DNA of 55,848 bases, from assembly GCA_937883885.1 (NCBI GenBank), contig CAKZXL010000241.1, positions 1 through 55,848 of the forward strand. The letters are read 5' to 3'. Below, piece after piece: positions 50,498 through 55,848 of this stretch (its first letter is position 1; each line of letters starts with the position of its first letter). Origin of the DNA: an uncultured Aquincola sp. GTDB lineage: Bacteria; Pseudomonadota; Gammaproteobacteria; Burkholderiales; Burkholderiaceae. The position numbers and the translations under genes were made by a program. The notes beneath the pieces are model-generated. The model did not search any database and was not told where the DNA came from. It worked only from the letters and a program-made list of their open reading frames with translations.

Positions 50498-50985
50498 GGC
50501 TTGGCCCCTTCCAACATCGTGAGCGCCGCTTCCAGCGGGATGACCGGCCCGTCTGTGAACATGAAGATTCCAGACGAGGTGGCGATCGGGTCGTCAGGGC
50601 TGTCGTGATAAGCCGCGCCGCGGACGAAGGCCAGTTCGTGCCCGAGCTTATAGCAAACGGCGCCGCCAAGAATCTCGCGCCCTGGAGTGGCCGGCTTCAG
50701 GTAGTCGATGCGCAGATCGAGCGTGGCCATCGGGCGCAGCTTGTCCAGCTTTACGAAGATGGCCAGACCGTAACAGCTGTCCAGCAGCGCCGTGATCACG
50801 CCACCGTGCACCACACCGCTCGCCGGATTGCCAACCAGGCGTTCGTCCGGCAGCACCTTGATGACGCACCAGTCGGGTTCGACCTCGTGCAGCCTCAGCC
50901 CCAGTTCGCGGCTGTAGGGCGAGATCACGGTGATCTGCTGCCACTTGCGGACCTTGTCCGCTTGATTGTTTTCGACGTCAGGCAT
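50494..50985 (-). CDS. PaaI-type hotdog thioesterase
   Basis: 163 aa. SRELGLRLHEVEPDWCVIKVLPDERLVGNPASGVVHGGVITALLDSCYGLA contains the VHGGVITALLD active loop (Asp as catalytic acid), then LDLRIDYLKPATPGREILGGAVCYKLGHELAFVRGAAYHD. The two tandem thioesterases differ enough that they probably act on different thioesters. The start at 50985 gives MPDVENNQADKVRKWQQI, preceded by GAGAGGA. Confidence 0.87.
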   Translation of the reverse strand: MPDVENNQADKVRKWQQITVISPYSRELGLRLHEVEPDWCVIKVLPDERLVGNPASGVVHGGVITALLDSCYGLAIFVKLDKLRPMATLDLRIDYLKPATPGREILGGAVCYKLGHELAFVRGAAYHDSPDDPIATSSGIFMFTDGPVIPLEAALTMLEGAKP

Positions 50986-51023
50986 TCGATTCCTCTCCTA
51001 CATCAGGTGCACGAGTGCGCCCT

Positions 51024-52169
51024 TCACATGCGCTTGGCCACTTCTTCGAGCATGACCTCGGTGGCGCCGCCGCCGATGGCCTCCACGCGAGCATCGCGCA
51101 CCATCCGCTCGATGGCGGCCTCGCGCATGTAGCCGAAGCCGCCATGGAACTGCTGGCAGTCATAGAGCACCTCGTTGACCAGCTCGCCGCACAGCGCCTT
51201 GACCATCGACACCTCCTTGACGCATTCGCGGCCTTGGGCGTCGAGCCAAGCGGCGTGGTAGACGAGCGCGCGCGCCGCCTCGACCTGCGCGGCACGCGCG
51301 GCCAGGCGCTGGCGGATCGCCTGCTTGTCCCACAGCGTGGCGCCGAAGGCCTTGCGCTCGCGCACATAGGCCACCGTCATCTCGATCGCGCGCGCCGCCT
51401 CGCCGACACAGGCGGCGCCCAGCACCATGCGCTCGTTCTGGAAGTTGCGCATGATCTGGTAGAAGCCCTTGTTCTCCTGCCCGAGCAGGTTCTCGGCGGG
51501 GACGCGGCAGTTCTCGAACACCAGCTCCGCGGTGTCGCTGGACAGCCAGCCGCTCTTCTTCAACGCCCGGCCGACCCGGAAGCCCGGTGTGCCCTTCTCG
51601 ACAGCGAAGATCGAGATGCCGCGCGATCCCTTGGCCGCTGCGTCGGTCTTGGCCCCCACGAAGTACAGGTCGGCATGCACACCGTTGGTGATGAACATCT
51701 TGCTGCCGTCGATCACCCAGTGATCACCATCGCGCACGGCGCGGGTGCGGATGCCGGCCACGTCGGAGCCTGCGTCGGGCTCCGTCACCGCCACCGCGCA
51801 GACCTTGTCGCCCCGTATCACCGCCGGCAGCCACCGCTGCAGTTGCTCGGGCGTGCCGAAGTTGGCCAGGTGCGGCGAGGCCATGTCGGTGTGCACCGTG
51901 ACCGTGACCGCGAAACCGCCGAAGGTCGAGCGGCCGAGCTCTTCTGCCAGGATGGCGGAGTACAGGGTATCGAGCGCCGAGCCGCCATACTGCTCGGGAT
52001 AGCGTATGCCCAGGTAACCCAGGCTGCCCATCTGCTGCAACACCTCGCGCGGCACCATGCCCGCTTCTTCCCAGGCGCCGGCCTTGGGCACGATCTCCTG
52101 CTCGATGAAGCGGCGCAGGTTGTCGCGGAACTGTCGATGTTCGTCGGTGAAGTAGATCGGCTCGTTCAT
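51024..52169 (-). CDS. Acyl-CoA dehydrogenase (isovaleryl-/citronellyl-CoA dehydrogenase-like)
   Basis: 381 aa. VAVTEPDAGSDVAGIRTRAVRDGDHWVIDGSKMFITNGVHADLYFVGAKT, a helix-G Glu in NFQNERMVLGAACVG, RKAFGATLWDKQAIRQRLAARAAQVEAARALVYHAA and the C-terminal EAIGGGATEVMLEEVAKRM are present. Its place directly after the biotin carboxylase (4-bp overlap) and crotonase genes is that of LiuA (isovaleryl-CoA) or AtuD (citronellyl-CoA) dehydrogenases. The GGGATEVM ending favours the AtuD side in my recollection, but this is not decisive. Confidence 0.88.
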   Translation of the reverse strand: MNEPIYFTDEHRQFRDNLRRFIEQEIVPKAGAWEEAGMVPREVLQQMGSLGYLGIRYPEQYGGSALDTLYSAILAEELGRSTFGGFAVTVTVHTDMASPHLANFGTPEQLQRWLPAVIRGDKVCAVAVTEPDAGSDVAGIRTRAVRDGDHWVIDGSKMFITNGVHADLYFVGAKTDAAAKGSRGISIFAVEKGTPGFRVGRALKKSGWLSSDTAELVFENCRVPAENLLGQENKGFYQIMRNFQNERMVLGAACVGEAARAIEMTVAYVRERKAFGATLWDKQAIRQRLAARAAQVEAARALVYHAAWLDAQGRECVKEVSMVKALCGELVNEVLYDCQQFHGGFGYMREAAIERMVRDARVEAIGGGATEVMLEEVAKRM

Positions 52170-54175
52170 GTCGTCGTCTCAGTTTCGATGGTCACCAGGA
52201 GATCTCCGCCCCGCACCGAATCGCCGACGCGGCAGCGCAGCTCGGCCACCGTGCCATCGGCCGGAGCGGCCAGGGTGTGCATCATCTTCATCGCCTCGAC
52301 GATGAGCAGCGGCTCGCCGGCCCGTACGCGGGCGCCTGTCACCGTCGAGACAGCGGCCACCAGACCCGGCATCGGTGCACGCAGCACGTTGCCTTCCCCC
52401 GCCTTGCCGGCTGCCGCAGCTGCCAATGCATGGGCCGTGCGGTCGATGCGCGTGAAGGCGTGGATGCCCTGCTCGCTGTGCAGCCACACCCGTTCGGTAC
52501 CCGCCTCGCGGGCCGTCAGGAACGTGAACGCCTCGCGCACGCCTTCCCGCTCGATCTGGAGCCGTTGGCCGTCGAGCTGTGCGGCGACGTGCATGCGGCA
52601 GTCGCCTGCTTCAACCCACCAGCCCACGCCCTGGCGCCGCACCAGCGCACGGTGCAGGTTTCGGGCGGCGTCTTCAAGCAGCACCAGAACGCCGGCCGGC
52701 ACCACGTCGCCCAGCAGCCGCCAGGCGCCCAAGGCGTGCCAAGGTGAGGCCTGTGCGCTGGACTGCGCCGCCAGCACGCAACCCAGCGCAGCCTGCGCAA
52801 TCGCCGGTGCCGCGTCGCCTCGCGGCACCCAGCCGCCGGGAAAGCCGCGTTCGATGTAGTGCGTGCTGAGCGGGCCCCCGAATGCAGGCGCGCGCACCAG
52901 ATCGGCCACGAAGCCCAGGTTGCTGCGCACGCCCAGCAGCCGGTACGCGCCCAGAGCGCTGCTCAAGCGCCGCGCAGCCTGGTCGCGCGTGTCCCCGAAG
53001 GCGATCACCTTGGCCAGCATCGAGTCGTAGTGCGGCGTGACCGCGCTGCCAGCCCGCACCCCACTGTCGACGCGGACGCCTTCGCCCGCCGGTTCGTCGC
53101 AGACGACCACGGTGCCGACCTCGGGCGTGAAGCCGGCCGCCGGATCCTCGGCACACACGCGCGCCTCGATGGCCCAGCCGCGGCGCGCGATCTGCGCCTG
53201 CGTGAACGCGAGCGGCTCGCCGGTGGCCACGCGCAGCTGCCACTCGACGAGGTCCAGTCCCACCGTGGCTTCGGTGACCGGGTGCTCGACCTGCAGCCGC
53301 GTGTTCATCTCGAGGAAGAAGGTGTCGCCACTGGCCGCATCGTGGATGAACTCCACGGTGCCGGCCGAGTGGTAGCCGATTGCTTGGCCGATCGCCAGCG
53401 CATGGCGGTACAGCGCTTCGCGCTGCACCTCGCTCAGGTGGGCGGCCGGCGCCTCTTCGATGACCTTCTGGTGGTTGCGCTGGATCGAGCACTCGCGCTC
53501 GAACAAGTGCACCAGATGACCGTGCTGGTCACCGAGCAGTTGCACCTCGAGGTGGCGCGGCTCGGCAAGGTAGCGCTCGAGCAGCACGCGGTCGTCGCCG
53601 AAAGATGCCTTCGCCTCGCGGCGCACGGTGGCCAGGGCAGGCGCGAAATCCGCCGGCTGCCGTACCACCCGCATTCCCTTGCCGCCGCCGCCCGCCGAGG
53701 CCTTGATGAGCACCGGCCAGCCGATGCGCGCGGCAGCCTGCGCCAGCACGGCGTCGGCCTGATCGTCTTCGTGGTAGCCCGGCACCACCGGCACGCCGTG
53801 CCCGACGGCAATGCGCTTGGACTCGATCTTCGAGCCCATGCGCCGGATGGCCTCGCGCGAGGGGCCGACGAAGACGATGCCCGCCGCTTCGCAGGCGTCG
53901 ATCAGCGCCGGGCTCTCGGACAGGAACCCGTAGCCGGGGTGCACCGCCTGGGCGCCGCTGGCCCGTGCCGCGGCCAGGATCATCTGAGCGTCCAGGTAGC
54001 TGCGCGCGGCCTCGGCCGGTCCGATGCGCACCGCAGCGTCGCACTCGGCCACGTGGCGCGCATCGCGGTCGGCGTCGGAGTAGACGGCAACGCTGCGCAA
54101 ACCAAGCCGTCGCGCGGTGCGCGCAATGCGGCAGGCGATTTCGCCGCGGTTGGCGATCAGCAGGGTGTCGAACAT
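52166..54175 (-). CDS. Acyl-CoA carboxylase biotin carboxylase-BCCP subunit (LiuD/AtuF-like)
   Basis: 669 aa. FDTLLIANRGEIACRIARTARRLGLRSVAVYSDAD, the ATP loop KASAGGGGKGMR, FLEMNTRLQVEHPVTEATVGLDLVEWQLRVATG, then a BT linker domain and a C-terminal biotinyl domain with the lysine in VEAMKMMHTLAAP (Lys630). It matches methylcrotonyl- and geranyl-CoA carboxylase alpha subunits. The ATG at 54175 is chosen at the conserved MFDTLLIANRGE; the 971-codon frame continuing upstream overlaps the crotonase and is spurious. It lies 8 bp after the crotonase gene. Confidence 0.93.
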   Translation of the reverse strand: MFDTLLIANRGEIACRIARTARRLGLRSVAVYSDADRDARHVAECDAAVRIGPAEAARSYLDAQMILAAARASGAQAVHPGYGFLSESPALIDACEAAGIVFVGPSREAIRRMGSKIESKRIAVGHGVPVVPGYHEDDQADAVLAQAAARIGWPVLIKASAGGGGKGMRVVRQPADFAPALATVRREAKASFGDDRVLLERYLAEPRHLEVQLLGDQHGHLVHLFERECSIQRNHQKVIEEAPAAHLSEVQREALYRHALAIGQAIGYHSAGTVEFIHDAASGDTFFLEMNTRLQVEHPVTEATVGLDLVEWQLRVATGEPLAFTQAQIARRGWAIEARVCAEDPAAGFTPEVGTVVVCDEPAGEGVRVDSGVRAGSAVTPHYDSMLAKVIAFGDTRDQAARRLSSALGAYRLLGVRSNLGFVADLVRAPAFGGPLSTHYIERGFPGGWVPRGDAAPAIAQAALGCVLAAQSSAQASPWHALGAWRLLGDVVPAGVLVLLEDAARNLHRALVRRQGVGWWVEAGDCRMHVAAQLDGQRLQIEREGVREAFTFLTAREAGTERVWLHSEQGIHAFTRIDRTAHALAAAAAGKAGEGNVLRAPMPGLVAAVSTVTGARVRAGEPLLIVEAMKMMHTLAAPADGTVAELRCRVGDSVRGGDLLVTIETETTT

Positions 54176-54183
54176 CGCCCCGC

Positions 54184-54981
54184 TCACCGCTTGCGCCATG
54201 CGGGCGACCGCTTCGCGAAGAAGGCCTCGATGCCCTCGCGCCCTTCGTCGGTCTCCCAGGCGTCGGCCAGCTTGTCCGCGCCGTAGATCATGCTCGTGGG
54301 CAGGTCGTGGCTGTCCACGTAGGTCACCAGCTTCTTGGTGGCCGCCACCGCACCGGGGGCGCATTGCAGCAGATCGGCCAGCTCCCGCTCGACCGCAGCG
54401 TCCAGCTCCGCCGTCGGCACCACCTCGGACACCAGGCCGAGCCGCCGCGCCTCCGCAGCGCTCATGCGCTTGGCAGTGAGAAAGGTGCGGCGCGCATTCG
54501 CCTCGCCCATGCGCGCGACGACGTAAGGGGAGATGTTGGCCGGGATCAGCCCGAGCCGCACTTCCGTCAGGCAGTAGCTGCCGGTGTTGACCGCAACGGA
54601 CACGTCGCAGACCGAGATCATGCCCACGCCGCCACCATAGGCCGGCCCGTTGACCCGGCCGATCAGCGGCATCGGCAGCTCGTTGAGCGCACGCAACATC
54701 AACGCCAGCTCGAAGCTTTCGGCCACGCGCTGCTCGCGCGTCTTCTTCATGTTCTGCTGCATCCAGCCGAGGTCGCCGCCGGCGCAGAAGGTGGCCCCGG
54801 CGCCCGTGAGCACGACCGCACGCAGGCCCTTCTCTCCCGCGAGCCAGTCGGCGGCCTTCCTCAGCTCCGCGATCAACATGGCGTTGAGCGCGTTGTGGGT
54901 GTCGGGGCGGTTCAGCGTCAGGCGCGCGACGCCGCGGGCGTCGACATCGAGCAACAGAGTCTGGAATGCGGGTGGGGTCAT
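54184..54981 (-). CDS. Methylglutaconyl-CoA hydratase-like crotonase (LiuC/AtuE-like)
   Basis: 265 aa. FCAGGDLGWMQQNMKKT, GPAYGGGVGMISVCDVSVAV and the diagnostic YCLTEVRLGLIPANISPYVVARMGEANARR stretch match methylglutaconyl-CoA and isohexenylglutaconyl-CoA hydratases, which act just after carboxylation in leucine and acyclic-terpene degradation. One catalytic Glu is in LTEVRLG; the second position is Arg, as in that subfamily. It lies between a carboxyltransferase and a biotin carboxylase, the order expected for liu/atu operons. Confidence 0.9.
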   Translation of the reverse strand: MTPPAFQTLLLDVDARGVARLTLNRPDTHNALNAMLIAELRKAADWLAGEKGLRAVVLTGAGATFCAGGDLGWMQQNMKKTREQRVAESFELALMLRALNELPMPLIGRVNGPAYGGGVGMISVCDVSVAVNTGSYCLTEVRLGLIPANISPYVVARMGEANARRTFLTAKRMSAAEARRLGLVSEVVPTAELDAAVERELADLLQCAPGAVAATKKLVTYVDSHDLPTSMIYGADKLADAWETDEGREGIEAFFAKRSPAWRKR

Positions 54982-54983
54982 GG

Positions 54984-55848
54984 TCACATGCGATAGACAG
55001 GGGTCGCCGTCTTGCGGATTGGTCGGCGCGCGCACAGTGCGAGCGCCAGGCCCAGCACGTCGCGCGATGACGACGGGGCAATCAGGCCGTCGTCCCACAG
55101 CCGCGAGGTGGCGTAGTAGGGATCCGATTGGCGCGCGTACTGCTCGCGCACCGCACGTTCCGTTTCCGCCAAGCGTGCCTCGTCGGCCGGGCCGCGCAGG
55201 TTGGAGCGTGCGAGTTCCAGCATCACGTTGCTGGCGATGTCGGCGCTCATCGTCGCCACCTGCGCGCTCGGCCAAGCGAACAGGAACTCGGGCTCGAAGC
55301 CACGCCCGCACATGCCGTAGTTGCCCGCGCCGTAGGAGCCGCCGACGATCAGTGTGAGTTTGGGCACGCGTGCGCACGACACGGCGTAGACCATGTTCGC
55401 ACTGTGCTTGGCGATCCCGGCGCGCTCGGCCTCGCTGCCGACCATGAAGCCGGCGATGTTCTGCAGAAACAGCAGAGGCACGCCGCGCTGGTTGGCCAGC
55501 TCGATGAAGTGCGTGCCCTTCAGGGCCGCCTCGGCGACGAGCGCCCCGTTGTTGCCGAGGATGCCGACCGGATGGCCGTGGATGCTGCCGAAGCCGGTGA
55601 CGAGCTGGGCACCCCAGTCGGGCTTGAATTCGTGCCACTCGCTGCCATCGACCAAGCGCGCGATGATCTCGCGCGCGTCGTAGGGCTGCTTGGGGTCTGC
55701 CGGCACCAGGGCGTCGAGTTCGGCCGTGTCGTACAGCGGCGGACGCGGCGCCAGCGGCGGTGCCGGCAGCGCCGCCGCCGGCAGGCTGGCGACGATCTCG
55801 CGCAGGCGCGCCAGCGCCTGCGGCTCGTCGTCGGCCAGGTGGTCGTTC
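54984..55848 (-). CDS. Acyl-CoA carboxylase carboxyltransferase (LiuB/AtuC-like), truncated by window edge
   Basis: The frame is open to the window edge, so only about 287 C-terminal residues are seen. DHLADDEPQALARLREIVASL, then YDAREIIARLVDGSEWHEFKPDWGAQLVTGF, GNNGALVAEAALKGTHFIELANQRGVPLLFLQNIAGFMVG and the intact oxyanion loop VGGSYGAGNYGMCGRG with full-length AWPSAQVATMSADIASN follow the MCC/GCC pattern. Unlike the CTs at 17-22 kb, its C-domain has no lesion. With the crotonase, biotin subunit and ACAD it forms a complete carboxylation module. MCC versus geranyl-CoA specificity depends on N-domain residues outside the window. Confidence 0.92.
   Translation of the reverse strand, partial: NDHLADDEPQALARLREIVASLPAAALPAPPLAPRPPLYDTAELDALVPADPKQPYDAREIIARLVDGSEWHEFKPDWGAQLVTGFGSIHGHPVGILGNNGALVAEAALKGTHFIELANQRGVPLLFLQNIAGFMVGSEAERAGIAKHSANMVYAVSCARVPKLTLIVGGSYGAGNYGMCGRGFEPEFLFAWPSAQVATMSADIASNVMLELARSNLRGPADEARLAETERAVREQYARQSDPYYATSRLWDDGLIAPSSSRDVLGLALALCARRPIRKTATPVYRM

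Noticed and set aside
54184..55081. Upstream extension of the biotin carboxylase frame to 971 codons
   Set aside because: It overlaps the crotonase gene in another frame and is low-complexity Arg/Ala/Gly sequence; MFDTLLIANRGE is the family N-terminus.
1..55848. CRISPR arrays, tRNA or rRNA genes, replication origins
   Set aside because: No regularly spaced repeats, no tRNA-like cloverleaf sequence and no rRNA signature were seen anywhere in the window.

Overview
The window is a GC-rich chromosomal stretch from a betaproteobacterium, most likely of the order Burkholderiales. That placement is inferred from gene content: three orphan Bug/TctC-type periplasmic binding proteins, many acyl-CoA enzymes and a high-GC codon bias. 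I could run no database search. After a nest of mobile DNA at the left end, almost everything is CoA-thioester catabolism: nine acyl-CoA dehydrogenase (ACAD) genes (ten domains), five crotonase-fold proteins, three MaoC-like proteins, three short-chain dehydrogenases, four hotdog thioesterase genes, two family III CoA-transferases, two acetoacetyl-CoA synthetases, one ADP-forming acyl-CoA synthetase, and two sets of biotin-dependent carboxylase genes.

Left end (116-4574): an IS5-family element with 12-bp terminal repeats and CTAG target duplications has been hit twice inside its transposase gene. A group II intron (about 2141-3991) and an IS110-family (IS1111-type) element (about 721-2134) lie 6 bp apart. 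Removing both rejoins one 322-codon IS5 transposase frame. The noncoding tail of the IS110 element contains what looks like a complete bridge RNA (seekRNA). It has two guide-hairpin-guide modules, one matching the insertion site and the other matching the element's own ends.

Region 4.7-15.4 kb: a MenB/BadI-like crotonase, a Bug receptor and an acetoacetyl-CoA synthetase on the minus strand. They are divergent from a plus-strand operon of an IclR regulator, an enoyl-CoA hydratase, an MmgE/PrpD protein, an ACAD, a Nudix hydrolase, a MaoC-like protein and a second ACAD.

Region 15.4-22.2 kb: a divergent carboxylase locus. A biotin carboxylase-BCCP and a carboxyltransferase (CT) lie on the minus strand; two tandem CT paralogues lie on the plus strand. 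The lesions are complementary: the minus-strand CT has lost its acyl-CoA-side motifs, and the tandem pair has lost about 36 residues on the biotin side. This suggests an obligately heteromeric carboxyltransferase.

Region 22.2-32.6 kb: a minus-strand operon (fused double ACAD, DUF35 protein, thiolase-fold protein without the nucleophilic Cys, alpha/beta hydrolase, second acetoacetyl-CoA synthetase), divergent from an SDR and an ADP-forming acyl-CoA synthetase. A MaoC-like gene follows. Region 32.7-41.7 kb: an ACAD pair with overlapping genes, CoA-transferases, two Bug receptors and thioesterases.

Region 41.8-55.8 kb: an MBL-fold hydrolase, a decayed 650-bp stretch, then a long minus-strand operon entering from beyond the right edge. 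Its first genes (CT, methylglutaconyl-CoA-hydratase-like crotonase, biotin carboxylase-BCCP, ACAD) match the liu (leucine/isovalerate) or atu (acyclic terpene) carboxylation module.

A palindrome of the form C-N-AAC-N4-GTT-N-G recurs in three divergent intergenic regions (about 8.55/8.67, 19.13 and 29.20 kb). It suggests that the left and middle clusters are one regulon under a TetR-type repressor not encoded here.
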